In this document: positions 17,301-25,979 of the stretch, one piece after another
Position numbering within the stretch: the stretch's first letter is position 1
How the letters are laid out: each line of letters starts with the position of its first letter
Source of the DNA: Chroococcidiopsis sp. CCMEE 29
GTDB taxonomy: Bacteria > Cyanobacteriota > Cyanobacteriia > Cyanobacteriales > Chroococcidiopsidaceae
DNA length: 64,000 nucleotides
Assembly: GCF_023558375.1 (NCBI RefSeq)
Contig: NZ_CP083761.1
Location: forward strand, 4,357,001-4,421,000
Reading direction: 5' to 3'
The notes under the pieces: model-generated
Told to the model about the DNA's origin: nothing
The model's input: only the letters and a program-made list of their open reading frames with translations
The model's database searches: none
Made by a program: the position numbers and the translations under genes

Positions 17301-18329
17301 CCACGCTTCTGTTGAACCACTACTGAGGATAACCTGCAATACCGGTACATCCAATTGCTGCCACAAGTCCAGTTGAGGTGTTTCAGTCTCCAACCGTGCC
17401 AGGGAAAAACTGGTTGTATTCAGCAGCAGATGAATTCCCTCTTTAGGCTGGAAGTACGGTAAAAGATCTGCTTGCACATCAGGATCGCGCAGGGAAGAGA
17501 CAAAGACCGGCACAGGTTCCAAATTTCTTTCAACCAATGCTTGACAAAGTGCATCAATTGGAAAAGTATTTCCAGCTAGGTAATGGGCGCGGTAGAACAG
17601 AATGCCAACTTTAGGGGCGAGGGGCGAGAGATGAGGGGCGAGAGACGAGGGGCGAGGGGTGAGGAAGAGGACACGGTGACGCGGTGACGCGGTGACGCGG
17701 TGAATTTTCTCCCCCTGCTCCCCTTGCTCCCCCTGCTCTTCTAATCCCTGACCCCTGACCCCTGACCCCTCTCCCAGTTGCCAGGGATATAAACCAACAC
17801 GCGGAACCAATTGAGGTGGTGGTGGAGCGTAGTTAGTTTCAAGGCAAATATCGGCGGCAAACTGAAGGGCATTGACAATGTTTTCGACTCCGCCCTCGGT
17901 AAAGTAGCGCCATAGATGATTAACGGCTGACAAGGAAACTGTTGAGAGCGTAATTAAATCCGGATCGGGGCGATCGTCTCCTGGCATCACAAATAGTGCA
18001 GCACCAGTACGCTGCACTGTTTCTTGCACTGCTTCTAAGCCATAAGACCAATAGGAGCGTCCTCCCAGCAGCCGCAAGATAATCACCTGAGCTTGTTCCA
18101 AGATGTCTTCTGCATAAGTGTCAATTGTCAGTTGTTGCTGCAATTGCAGAAGATTGGCGACTCGCACTGCTGGAAAGTTATTTGGTAATTTGGCAACTGC
18201 TGCTGCTAGGGTTTGAATGTCAGTATCAGCGGCAGTTAAAAATACTAAAGGTGCTGGGGTTTGTTTAAGAAAAATTACGCCTTCTGCTTGAGGTGTCCAA
18301 CCTCCAGGCGTTGCATTGATACGATGCAT
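14355..18329 (-). CDS. cobN: Cobaltochelatase subunit CobN
   Basis: Large chelatase subunit of 1324 aa, related to magnesium chelatase H, which inserts cobalt into the corrin ring during B12 synthesis. Landmarks are VGILFYRAHYLAGNTFPIDAL, GKHGNLEWLPGKS, DDRPDPD, PTGRNFYSVD and the C-terminal GVMRHGYKGAFEMAATVDYLFAYD. Three stretches do not belong to the family and read like translated intergenic repeats: residues about 186-240, 520-550 and 851-871. All three keep the frame. No cobalamin riboswitch fits in the 84-bp divergent space to the kinase at 18420. Confidence 0.93.
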   Translation of the reverse strand: MHRINATPGGWTPQAEGVIFLKQTPAPLVFLTAADTDIQTLAAAVAKLPNNFPAVRVANLLQLQQQLTIDTYAEDILEQAQVIILRLLGGRSYWSYGLEAVQETVQRTGAALFVMPGDDRPDPDLITLSTVSLSAVNHLWRYFTEGGVENIVNALQFAADICLETNYAPPPPQLVPRVGLYPWQLGEGSGVRGQGLEEQGEQGEQGEKIHRVTASPRHRVLFLTPRPSSLAPHLSPLAPKVGILFYRAHYLAGNTFPIDALCQALVERNLEPVPVFVSSLRDPDVQADLLPYFQPKEGIHLLLNTTSFSLARLETETPQLDLWQQLDVPVLQVILSSGSTEAWKSQFQGLSPRDMAMNVALPEVDGRIISRAVSFKAVQAWNSDLETDVVVYDPVSDRFAFVAELAERWVNLRSSPLQERKIALILANYPNRDGRLANGVGLDTPASCVEILKALQQTGYKVENVPQTGDELMQLLTSGVTNDPESKELRALRQQLSLEEYQQYFATLPQTVQQEICDRWGGIEQGEQGENSPLTPHPSPLAPFPIAGIQLGNIFVGIQPARGYEVDPALNYHAPDLEPTHAYLAFYYWLRQRFGADAVVHVGKHGNLEWLPGKSVALSKQCYPEVAFGALPHFYPFIVNDPGEGAQAKRRAQAVILDHLTPPMTRAELYGPLQQLENLIDEYYEAQSLDPSRLPMIGDRITQVIVQENLHQDLGMELEDASDLQTTKIQNFLTRADGYLCELKEAQIRDGLHIFGQCPPTPQLRDLIVAIARHPGVNRLGLTQAIAQDWGLDFDPLTADFSTQLSTLSYQLLTDNIQQPCRTVGDAVAVLEKHAAKLVEQLLQNAGERQEIAETIQSKIQNPKSKIGSPLAPELDWISDRLLPALRQTDREITQLLRGLDGRYIPSGPSGAPTRGRPEVLPTGRNFYSVDIRAIPTETAWDVGRKAAEALIERYTQENGEYPKTLGLSVWGTSTMRTGGDDIAEALALLGVQPVWDGVSRRVVDFEILPVSILGRPRVDVTLRISGFFRDAFANLIDLFDQAVVAVAALDEPLEQNPLAAQVRCETQFWQTAGLTPQQAEARSRYRIFGSKPGAYGAGLQGLIEAQNWTDDQDLARAYINWSCYAYSRSDEGRAAPEAFEQRLQQIQVVLHNQDNREHDLLDSDDYYQFQGGLTAAVRSVRGQNPQTFFGDNSLPSNPRIRQLKEEIARVYRSRVVNPKWIAGVMRHGYKGAFEMAATVDYLFAYDATAKCVEDHMYQGVAAAYLFDSTVQKFMQEKNPWALRDMAERLLEAHQRGLWQDVKQEMIDRLRSLVHQAEAVIEER
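15724..15772 (-). repeat. In-frame intergenic-type repeat inside cobN (third)
   Basis: Tandem ATTTTGGATTTTGGATTTTA-like units, translated QSKIQNPKSKIGSPLAPE. The same kind of unit occurs between genes (for example AATCCAAAATCTAAAATCCA near 62872). It interrupts the CobN sequence without breaking the frame. Confidence 0.7.
16690..16764 (-). repeat. In-frame intergenic-type repeat inside cobN (second)
   Basis: GGGGCGAGG and GGGGTGAGG units followed by CTCCCCCTGC units, translated EQGEQGENSPLTPHPSPLAP. It is low complexity and absent from normal CobN. Confidence 0.7.
17613..17771 (-). repeat. In-frame intergenic-type repeat array inside cobN (first)
   Basis: About 160 bp made of GGGGCGAG-type units, four GACGCGGT-type units (17678-17702), three CCCCTGCT-type units and three CCTGACCC-type units. 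It adds about 54 residues after VGLYPWQLG and before PKVGILFYRAHYL. Codon usage and composition are unlike the flanking gene. Confidence 0.75.
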
Positions 18330-18419
18330 AATATTATTTTATTCGGATTAGACTAATGGTTAAGCCAAAGGGAAAACTTTCTTAGCCTAGCATCCAAATT
18401 TTTTACTCGATCTTTGCAG

Positions 18420-20282
18420 ATGCCTATTTCTCAGGACTTGAGCTTGTGTCGCACCTTGCCCTTGACAACCTTTGAGCAACTAGGGCAGATGTTACAGCAG
18501 ATGGCTCAAGTAGTGGGAAATGAAGCTGCTGTGCTGACAGAGGCTATGCTCTCCTCGATTCCCATGCCTATAGAGCAGGTAGAAAAATTTACTCTCGTAG
18601 TCTCCCAGCGATTTAGTGCGCTGCTAGTGGGAACGTCAATCGACTGCCCCTCGTCCCTAAATGTTAGGTTGACGTTTGATCCAGAGGCGATCGCGCTTTT
18701 CCTTTCTCAATTAAGCGACTTACTCCAGCATTATCCCCAGGCTCAAGCAGCGCTCGGTAACTATCGCCAAATTCTCCAGCCGAACGATGCCAAGCTCCAG
18801 AGTGAATTCACGCTCTTATTACTGTCCACTCTCACTCCAAAAGCAAATTCTAACCAAAATCTCCCTGCAGCAATCTATCCCCATGTTTCTGTTTGCCAAC
18901 CCGTGGAAGACGCACTGCGTCAGCAGATTGCTCACGAGCGGCTACTTAATCAAGTAACAACCAAGATTCGCCAAAGCCTAGAATTACCAGTAATCTTAAC
19001 AACAGTAGTTGAGCAGGTACGAGAGTTTTTACAAGTAGACCGATTAGTGATTTATCAATTTGAGGAGAGAGATGGAAGAAAGCAAGGGGAGCAGGGGAGG
19101 CAGGGGAGGCAGGGGGAGAAAAGCCACTCGCTACTCATGGGTTGTGTTGTTTATGAAGCCCGCGCTACAGAATCTATCCCCTCAGTATTAAATTACAAGG
19201 AAGAAAATTGCTTTTCGCCGACTTCTCCAAGTTGGGAAAAGTATCGCCAAGGCTTCACTTTAGCCGTTGCTGATGTTGAAGTGACGTATACCCTATCAAA
19301 ATGCTTGCTAGGTTTTCTTAAGGTAAGCCAAGTCCGGGCAAAGTTGGTAGCCCCGATTGTAATTCAGGAAAAATTGTGGGGTCTACTGATTGCTCATCAG
19401 TGTACCGAGCCACGCGATTGGCTTGACAGTGAAAAAAATTTGCTCAGGCAGATTGCTGAACAGCTGGCGATCGCCATCCATCAAGCAGAGTTAATGGGAG
19501 CCTTGACGCAGGAAAAACAAACTCTAGAACAACGAGTGATCGAGCGTACCCAAGCACTTCATGATGCCCTAATTGCTGCTGAAGCTGCAAGCCGCGCTAA
19601 AAGTGAATTTCTCGCTACCATGAGCCACGAACTGCGATCGCCTTTGACCCGCGTGATTGGCATGTCTGCCACGCTGTTGCGTTTGGGTCAGCTAAATCAG
19701 CGGCAACGGCATTATCTGCAAACAATCTACGACAGTGGAGAACACTTGTTAACGCTTATTAATGACATTCTGGATCTATCGCAACTAGAGGCTGGGAAGG
19801 CGGTTTTAAATGTTAGTACGTTTTCCTTAGTGACCTTAGCCCAAGCTAGCTTGCGATCGCTGGCAGAAACAGCCCAGCGCCAAACTGTCAATCTGAAGCT
19901 CGATTTAAAATTTGAGCCTTTATGCGATCGCTTTGCCGCAGACCGTCAGCGGGTGCAACAAATTCTGTGGAATCTCTTGAGTAATGCCGTCAAATTCACT
20001 CCTGCAGGCGGACAGGTGATTCTGCGGATTTGGATGGAGAACAATCACGCTGTTTTTCAAGTGGAAGATACGGGCATTGGCATTCCAGAACAACAGTTAC
20101 CGCTACTTTTTGAGAAATTTCAGCAACTCAATTCTCCTTACTGCCGCCTTTATGAGGGAGCAGGAATGGGTTTGGCATTAACAAAACATCTGGTAGAGCT
20201 TCACCGAGGTCGAATTGAAGTGGAATCTACTGTAGGAGTTGGCTCAAGTTTTACGGTATGGTTGCCTATGAATAGGGAGTAG
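18420..20282 (+). CDS. GAF-domain sensor histidine kinase
   Basis: Cytoplasmic sensor kinase of about 620 aa, divergent from cobN. An uncharacterised N-terminal region (1-165) is followed by a phytochrome-like GAF domain (about 180-355; LNQVTTKIRQSLELPVIL, VDRLVIYQFEE). Next come HisKA (KSEFLATMSHELRSPLTRV, near 398, phospho-acceptor His in SHEL) and HATPase_c (NAVKFTPAGG, DTGIGIPE, GAGMGLALTKHLVE). Inside the GAF domain, residues about 219-235 (GEQGRQGRQGEK) come from an intergenic-type repeat. The ATG at 18420 is preferred to the TTG at 18414. No chromophore cysteine motif is obvious. Confidence 0.88.
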   Translation: MPISQDLSLCRTLPLTTFEQLGQMLQQMAQVVGNEAAVLTEAMLSSIPMPIEQVEKFTLVVSQRFSALLVGTSIDCPSSLNVRLTFDPEAIALFLSQLSDLLQHYPQAQAALGNYRQILQPNDAKLQSEFTLLLLSTLTPKANSNQNLPAAIYPHVSVCQPVEDALRQQIAHERLLNQVTTKIRQSLELPVILTTVVEQVREFLQVDRLVIYQFEERDGRKQGEQGRQGRQGEKSHSLLMGCVVYEARATESIPSVLNYKEENCFSPTSPSWEKYRQGFTLAVADVEVTYTLSKCLLGFLKVSQVRAKLVAPIVIQEKLWGLLIAHQCTEPRDWLDSEKNLLRQIAEQLAIAIHQAELMGALTQEKQTLEQRVIERTQALHDALIAAEAASRAKSEFLATMSHELRSPLTRVIGMSATLLRLGQLNQRQRHYLQTIYDSGEHLLTLINDILDLSQLEAGKAVLNVSTFSLVTLAQASLRSLAETAQRQTVNLKLDLKFEPLCDRFAADRQRVQQILWNLLSNAVKFTPAGGQVILRIWMENNHAVFQVEDTGIGIPEQQLPLLFEKFQQLNSPYCRLYEGAGMGLALTKHLVELHRGRIEVESTVGVGSSFTVWLPMNRE

Positions 20283-20350
20283 AAAACAATCATGTACACT
20301 ACTCACCGTTCGCTAAAGAATTTATTCTTCCCTATCTCTACTATCCCTCC

Positions 20351-21064
20351 ATGCCAGTTGATTTCACTAGTGTGATTGCACCCTTCCGTCATAACTTGAT
20401 AGTGTCCTGTCAGGCTCCGGTTGATTCGCCACTACATCAGCCAGGGGTAATTGCAGCGATCGCACAAGCAGCGGTTAACCAAGGGGCAGTCGGAGTCCGA
20501 ATTGATACTCCTGCTCATATCAGTGCAGTGCGACAACAAGTTAAAGTGCCGATTATTGGGCTATGGAAGCAACATCTACCGGGATACGATGTGTACATAA
20601 CTCCACAGTTTCACCATGCTGCGGCGATCGCTGAGGCTGGTGCAGATATCATTGCCATCGATGCCACCTCAAGGAACCGTCCGGAAGGAGAAACAGTTGT
20701 CTCACTGATTACACAAATTCATCAAGAACTCGGCAAGCCAGTCATGGCAGATGTGGATACAGTTGAGGCGGCGATTGCTGCGGCAAATGCTGGTGTAGAT
20801 CTTGTGGGGACTACCCTCTACGGCTACACCGCTCGCACAAATCATCTTACGCCTCCCGGTTTTGAACTCCTTTCCCAGATGGTAAAAAAATTAAATGTTC
20901 CAGCAATTTGTGAAGGGGGAATTTCCTCACCCGAGTTTGCTCGTCGCGCCTTAGATTTAGGAGCATACGCCGTTGTAGTCGGTACTGCAATTACAGGCAT
21001 TGACCACCAAGTCAAAGCCTATCAACAAGCTATGACTGCAGAAGCTACAAAGTCTGCAAGCTAA
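20351..21064 (+). CDS. nanE: N-acetylmannosamine-6-phosphate 2-epimerase (NanE)
   Basis: TIM-barrel epimerase of 237 aa that interconverts ManNAc-6-P and GlcNAc-6-P. Diagnostic parts are LIVSCQAPVDSPLH, PIIGLWKQHLPGYDVYITP, AGADIIAIDATSRNRPEG, VMADVDTVEAA, VGTTLYGYT and PAICEGGISSPE. It begins 68 nt after the kinase and may be co-transcribed with it. No other sialic-acid genes are in the window, so it probably serves amino-sugar recycling. Confidence 0.92.
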   Translation: MPVDFTSVIAPFRHNLIVSCQAPVDSPLHQPGVIAAIAQAAVNQGAVGVRIDTPAHISAVRQQVKVPIIGLWKQHLPGYDVYITPQFHHAAAIAEAGADIIAIDATSRNRPEGETVVSLITQIHQELGKPVMADVDTVEAAIAAANAGVDLVGTTLYGYTARTNHLTPPGFELLSQMVKKLNVPAICEGGISSPEFARRALDLGAYAVVVGTAITGIDHQVKAYQQAMTAEATKSAS

Positions 21065-21109
21065 AAACTTCTGCACAAAACCTGATGGAGTTTGCTCAGG
21101 GTCTTAAGC

Positions 21110-21607
21110 TTACCACGCCTTAAGCCACTTATTCATGAAGCTGTTCATCAACTGTTTAACTTGATGCTTGCGGTGCCACTTCTGGAAAGCTCTTTCGTAG
21201 TCCTCACCCTTAGACTGATAGGTATTCCAGGTATTAAGTCCGAGACCTAAACCCCAAAATAATAAAACGTAAAGTGACCAAGAAAGCTCGCCAGCACTGA
21301 CAACATTCAGCAGTACCAAAAAAGAATTGACAATTGCGTAATTGCCAAAATGCTTCTGTAATTTCTGGCGGCGGTAGGCGTTAAATGCTTGCCGCTTTTG
21401 GATTTCTGTTCGCTGGGACTGCCACTCGCATTCTGCCAGTTGCAGGCACTCTGGCGAAATTTCTAATTCAGCTGCAATTTCCAACAATTGCTCGTGGGAG
21501 AATTCTCCTTCGTAAGCTTGACGGGCGATCGCAATCTGAAGAATTTGCTGAATCTCTTCTTGACTATAAGAACGGTTGATTCTAGCTTCAGAATCAGAAA
21601 TTGTCAT
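21110..21607 (-). CDS. 2TM-domain protein
   Basis: Protein of 165 aa. A soluble, acidic N-terminal helical region (YSQEEIQQILQIAIARQ) precedes a 2TM domain (about residues 85-140): a hydrophobic pair (YAIVNSFLVLLNVV, LYVLLFWGLGLGLNTWNTY) followed by FQKWHRKHQVKQ. It resembles 2TM-domain proteins of cyanobacteria, whose role is unknown. It converges with nanE. Confidence 0.75.
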   Translation of the reverse strand: MTISDSEARINRSYSQEEIQQILQIAIARQAYEGEFSHEQLLEIAAELEISPECLQLAECEWQSQRTEIQKRQAFNAYRRQKLQKHFGNYAIVNSFLVLLNVVSAGELSWSLYVLLFWGLGLGLNTWNTYQSKGEDYERAFQKWHRKHQVKQLMNSFMNKWLKAW

Positions 21608-21793
21608 AATCCTGTCTCTAATTACTTCTAAAATTTTTGCCCTTAAAATTGTTATGCAGCTTTGCTGCTAGAGAGCGGTGCTGTTTCTATTATGCCTAGC
21701 TTGGGTAGAGAGTAGTTAACAATGTCTCTAAATCTGTACTAGAATCAACTTAATTATCTAGCTTTTGCTATCCTTGCTCGTGTCAGGCGTTGT

Positions 21794-22291
21794 ATGGATT
21801 TAGAACGGGAATACACTAACCGGAAAACTGCGAAGAATATAGACTTTGCTGAGCCACTGAATCGGAAGCCCTTAGAATTACTACGGAATACAGAAGCACT
21901 GCTACGTACCAAAACCGTAGAAACGCTCGTGCCAGTTTTGCCACAGCGAGTAGGACGCAGATTGCAAGGAGCCTCAATCGTCGCGGAAGACTCTCTTAAC
22001 CAGCTAGCAGAAATTGACCTGGAGAAAATTAGCGACTGGGAAATGCAACCCGCTCGGATTCTAATTGGTTTAAGCTTTATCGGCTTCGGAGCGCTAGCGA
22101 TCGCTTTATTGGTTCTTTACGTCTACACACTGCACCCAGAACTCAGCCAAGTTGAGCAAATTCGACAATATTGGTATCAATACACGTTATTCGTCGGCTT
22201 AGGAGTTGCCGGAATGTTTATGCTGGGTCGAGAAGCTATGCGCCCAAAGCCTCTAACTCGCCTAGGCATGAATAAGTCAAGATTAAAGTAA
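21794..22291 (+). CDS. Conserved two-helix membrane protein, unknown function
   Basis: Protein of 165 aa with a hydrophilic basic N-terminal half (1-95) and two predicted transmembrane helices (about 96-117, ILIGLSFIGFGALAIALLVL; 133-152, YTLFVGLGVAGMFML), ending in a basic tail. I do not recognise a named domain; it resembles hypothetical cyanobacterial membrane proteins. ATG 21794 follows a 186-bp intergenic region shared with the divergent 2TM gene. Confidence 0.7.
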   Translation: MDLEREYTNRKTAKNIDFAEPLNRKPLELLRNTEALLRTKTVETLVPVLPQRVGRRLQGASIVAEDSLNQLAEIDLEKISDWEMQPARILIGLSFIGFGALAIALLVLYVYTLHPELSQVEQIRQYWYQYTLFVGLGVAGMFMLGREAMRPKPLTRLGMNKSRLK

Positions 22292-22578
22292 TTCTACTCT
22301 TCACTTGATTGTTATTGCTGCTAATTGTTTTATAGTTTCCAGCTGTTTAAGTATATTTACCTAGGCTTGACTCGGGAAAAATACTGTTTTAAGCTTATCA
22401 ATCAAGTATTAACATTGATTGAAATTAAAGTGATGTTTCTTGGGCATTTATTCAATATTTACAATTTGCACGCACTGATAAAGCTTTGATTAAATAATTT
22501 ATAAAAGCCTGCAAGTAATTTTTCAAGCAAATATAATCATTTTAAATACAGGTGTTTTATTTTTAAAAGATAATTATT

Positions 22579-22869
22579 ATGAATATAATTCAAGCTACTT
22601 TGTTCATTGCCTACCTGCTTATAACTTTCTATTTTTTGTTGAATTGGTTTAATTTCTTTAGCTGGAAAAATATATCCTCTCCAGAAGAAAATTTTTTATC
22701 TCTACTGATTTTAATGATAACACTTATCTCGTGGCCCTTTTTAGTTCCTATTTCTGCCGTTCAAGCATTGAAAGCTAAAAAGCTTCAATTAAGCAATGTG
22801 ATACCGATTATTTTAATGATATTTATTACTATATCTGGGTTAGCTGCGTTTGCTGGAACCATACTATAG
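22579..22869 (+). CDS. Small membrane protein, unknown function
   Basis: Protein of 96 aa with three predicted transmembrane segments (about 5-25, 40-62 and 74-94) and very AT-rich coding sequence compared with its neighbours. A weak AAAAGAT ribosome site precedes the ATG. No family recognised. The low GC could mark a young or transferred gene. Confidence 0.5.
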   Translation: MNIIQATLFIAYLLITFYFLLNWFNFFSWKNISSPEENFLSLLILMITLISWPFLVPISAVQALKAKKLQLSNVIPIILMIFITISGLAAFAGTIL

Positions 22870-22910
22870 AGACACCGCGCCCCAGAAGTATTGAGTAGAG
22901 ACCATATCAG

Positions 22911-24032
22911 TTAAGTTAGTTGCTCTTGGATAAGATGCTGCTCTAGAAGTTTGAGTACTGCCTGTTCTTCTGGGCGCAGTGCTAAAGGTGAATCAGCTAT
23001 CTTCTGAGTAATTGCTGGCTCCATTGTCTGAAATAGTGAATCGTCCAGATAAGCATCGATGATTGCAGGATGGACATAGTACTTACGACAAGTAGCGGGA
23101 CGGTTACCCAGTTGCTTAGCAACATCTTTGATTGCCTGAGTAACGTTTTTCTTTCCCTGAGTCTGCGAATCACATGAACCTAAATCATAAAGTTCTAAAG
23201 CCGCCAGAACTGTACCAGACCAGGTGCGAAAGTCCTTAGCGGTAAAATCCAATCCTGTGATTTCCCTCAGGTAAGAATTTATATCGTCTGAGTCAATTGG
23301 CTGGTGCTGCCCATCGTCATCAAGATACTGAAACAGTTCTTGACCGGGGATATCTTGGCAGCGTTTAACAATTTTTGCCAAACGCCGATCGCTCAGCTCA
23401 ATATCATGCTTCACCCCACTTTTGCCTCGAAACTTAAAACGGAGTTTTGAACCAGAGATGTCAACATGGCGATCGCGCATCGTTGTTAAGCCAAATGAGC
23501 GGTTTGTCTGGGCATATTCTTCATTTCCCACTCGAATGCGCGTAGTCTCCAGCAGTCGCACGACTGTAGCTAGCACTTTTTCTCGCGGCAAACCTCGAAG
23601 CACCAAATCCTCTGCTATGCGCTGGCGAATCTTTGGCAGTGCTTCACCAAAAGCAATCATCCGGTTAAACTTAGTCTGACTGCGTATCTGTCTCCAATGG
23701 GCATGATAGCGGTATTGCTTGCGCCCCTTCGCATCACGCCCCGTTGCCTGGAGGTGTCCGTGTGGCAGCGCGCAGATCCAAACATCAGTTCATGCTGGTG
23801 GGATAGCGAGAGCCTTAATGCGGCTTAGCTCCGAATCGTCGCAAACCCGTTCACCGTTGGCATGAACGTAACAAAATTCCTGATTTATGCGCTGGCGCTG
23901 GATACCTGGACTGGTATCACCAACGTAGTGCAGTCCTACAATTGCTGCTGATTCAACCGGATCAACAATCAACGCGGCTTGAACTTCCCTTTTAATTAAC
24001 TGCTTTTGAAGCTTTCGCTGCATAGGTGGCAA
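22911..24032 (-). pseudogene. DNA topoisomerase IB with an in-frame stop
   Basis: A 373-codon eukaryotic/poxvirus-type topoisomerase IB gene. The N-terminal part (24032-23793) ends ALAIPPA, then TGA at 23792-23790, then TDVWICALPHGHLQATGRDAKGRKQYRYH continues in the same frame. The family has Trp at that position (PPAWTDVWI), so one TGG to TGA change explains the break. The catalytic domain downstream is intact: KDFRTWSGTVLAALEL and the active tyrosine in CRKYYVHP. An internal start (MIAFGEALPK, 23660) would lack essential residues. Confidence 0.88.
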
Positions 24033-24197
24033 GTCTCTAAGAGGCAGAAAGGCAGATAACGTAAACTATCAACACCTCTGCTGAATTTTTATCGAATTTC
24101 TGCCCTCAGTGAAATCCGCACAAAGTATAGTCAGAAATAGTTGACACTCCCCATGTTTAAAAACCTTGTCCTTATCCACATCTAAACTAGGTGCTGC

Positions 24198-24499
24198 GAT
24201 GCGCTATTAATCCAGGCAACTCTGGTGAGCCTTTACTCAACGCTCAAGGCGAAGTGATTGGTGTCAACACGGCAATTATCGGCGGCGCTCAAGGTTTAGG
24301 CTTTGCTATTCCAGTTGATACAGCACAACGAGTTGCTAATCAACTGATTACAACTAGTAGAGTTGAGCATTTTTTATTTGGGCATTCGTCTGATTGAATT
24401 AACACCTGATATTCGCCAGGAAATAAACCGGATTAATTTTAGCTTCAAAGTCGATCAAGATCGGGGATTCCTAGTAGTAGATGTAGCTCCAAGTTCCTG
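24198..24499 (+). pseudogene. Stray copy of the htrA core
   Basis: About 300 bp closely matching 42512-42813 of the htrA gene, from the sequence around the catalytic serine (GNSGG, here GNSGE) to the start of the PDZ domain. It has frameshifts near 24203 and 24372 and breaks off at GATGTAGCTCCAA. There is no protease N-terminus or PDZ C-terminus, so it is a non-functional partial duplication. Confidence 0.88.
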
Positions 24500-24802
24500 A
24501 GGAACTATAGATAAATATTTTTGCTGCTAGGCTTCTTCTATTAAGAAAATATAAGCCTTATTTACAATAGCATCTAGCTGCTTGTGAAACATAAACAGAT
24601 TGTAAAAAAAAACTACAATTGGTACCTTAATAAATGCTGTCTACATAAAATTTTTATTAGTTAAATGATTTTGGTGATTGGTTAAACAATCTATTTTCTA
24701 CTGCATGTAGTTTAAATACTTCTACCACAGGGATAATAAAGTTTGATTTAAAATTAGACAATATTCATCGATTTAAATATTTTTGCATTAACAATTACAA
24801 TT
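24500..24802. other. Gene-free AT-rich interval
   Basis: AT-rich DNA between the htrA fragment and a small ORF. No repeat, hairpin or convincing promoter was noticed beyond the strong A/T bias. Confidence 0.5.
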
Positions 24803-24928
24803 ATGGCAAAATTACGTCCCAGTAATTCCATAATACGCGGCTTCGTAGCAATTTTACTGCTCCTTGGTTTCTTTGTGCTTGGAGCGATAATCAATCAATT
24901 TTATCAACGATTCAGCAAAGTGATATAG
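24803..24928 (+). CDS. Possible 41-aa single-helix membrane protein
   Basis: ATG at 24803 opens a 42-codon frame. A basic N-terminus (MAKLRPSNSIIRG) precedes one strong transmembrane segment (FVAILLLLGFFVLGAIINQF) and a short tail. The composition is typical of cyanobacterial small membrane proteins. There is no clear ribosome site and no family was recognised. Confidence 0.4.
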   Translation: MAKLRPSNSIIRGFVAILLLLGFFVLGAIINQFYQRFSKVI

Positions 24929-25143
24929 AGCCTGAAGAGCCTGAGCAAGAGTTATTAAATAAACAATGAATACTTAGTAATGGCAAGGTTACCTCAGATT
25001 GTTCTTGCTTCCTTGAAACTAGGATATAAGTCAAGTCATCTATGCGTTTTTCTCGCCGTCCCCGCTCCGGAGTAGTCGTCTGTGACAGGTTGACTTTTGC
25101 TACTAAACTAGTAGTTGGGCATTGAGTACTGAATCTAGAACAG

Positions 25144-25950
25144 ATGGCTATACAGACGGCAGTCAACCCGTGGATTGAGCGAATCGCACGGTTCGGTTAT
25201 GCTGCCAAGGGGGTAGTCTATTTTATCGTAGGGTTGCTGGCAATGCCTATAGCGTTTGGCGTTGGCAGTCAAACGGTTGGCACGAATGGTGCCCTTCAGA
25301 CAATTGTTACGCAGCCATTTGGAAGCTCTTCGCTCAGCGTGGTTGCTGTAGGGTTGATTGCTTACGCTATCTGGCGTTTCACTCAAGCATTCATAGATCC
25401 TGAACACCAAGGCACAGATGCGAAGAGAGTTGTAAAGCGCCTTGGCTACGCGTTGAGCGGTCTGAGCTACGCAGGTTTATCACTTACCGCTATGCAGATC
25501 ATTGTTGGTTCGGAAGGCAACAACAGTAATTGGAGGCAAGACTGGACGGCGCACTTGCTTGCACAGCCGTTTGGTCAATGGCTAGTCGGGATTGTCGGGG
25601 TGATTGTGCTCGGCGTGGGCTTTTCCTATGTGTATAGAGCCTACACTGCTAAATTCCGTGAACGGTTTAGATTGGTCGAGATGAGTAATGCACAGCTAAA
25701 GTGGGCGACGCGTGTCGGCAGATATGGTATTGCTGCACGTGGTATTGCTTTCGGTCTCATCGGTCTTCTCCTGATTCAAGCTGCTGTTCAGTCCGACTCA
25801 GATGAAGCCCAAGGACTGGGTGGTGCCCTACAGACGCTGGCACAAGAACCTTCCGGTCGGTGGATTTTGGGTGTTGTCGCAGTCGGTCTAGTCGCCTATG
25901 CTATCCATATGCTGGTACTGGCTCGATATCGTCGGATTATTACCCGATGA
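25144..25950 (+). CDS. DUF1206 membrane protein
   Basis: Protein of 268 aa made of three similar two-helix units, each opening with an RxGYAAKG-type motif (RFGYAAKGVVYFIVGLLA, RLGYALSGLSYAGLSL, RYGIAARGIAFGLIGLLL) and containing a PFG/EPSGR turn. This three-fold pattern defines DUF1206. Six transmembrane helices are predicted. Function is unknown. It converges with the lipoprotein gene at 25980. Confidence 0.85.
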   Translation: MAIQTAVNPWIERIARFGYAAKGVVYFIVGLLAMPIAFGVGSQTVGTNGALQTIVTQPFGSSSLSVVAVGLIAYAIWRFTQAFIDPEHQGTDAKRVVKRLGYALSGLSYAGLSLTAMQIIVGSEGNNSNWRQDWTAHLLAQPFGQWLVGIVGVIVLGVGFSYVYRAYTAKFRERFRLVEMSNAQLKWATRVGRYGIAARGIAFGLIGLLLIQAAVQSDSDEAQGLGGALQTLAQEPSGRWILGVVAVGLVAYAIHMLVLARYRRIITR

Positions 25951-25979
25951 GCCTGCGGCTGGTAGCTCTGTCTGTCAGT

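Noticed and set aside
17678-17702. GACGCGGT units resembling a CRISPR-like or tandem array
   Set aside because: The units are short, adjacent and without spacers; they are part of a coding-region repeat. No CRISPR array was found in the window.
18330-18413. Possible cobalamin riboswitch before cobN
   Set aside because: The 84-bp space is too short, and no B12-box-like sequence is visible.
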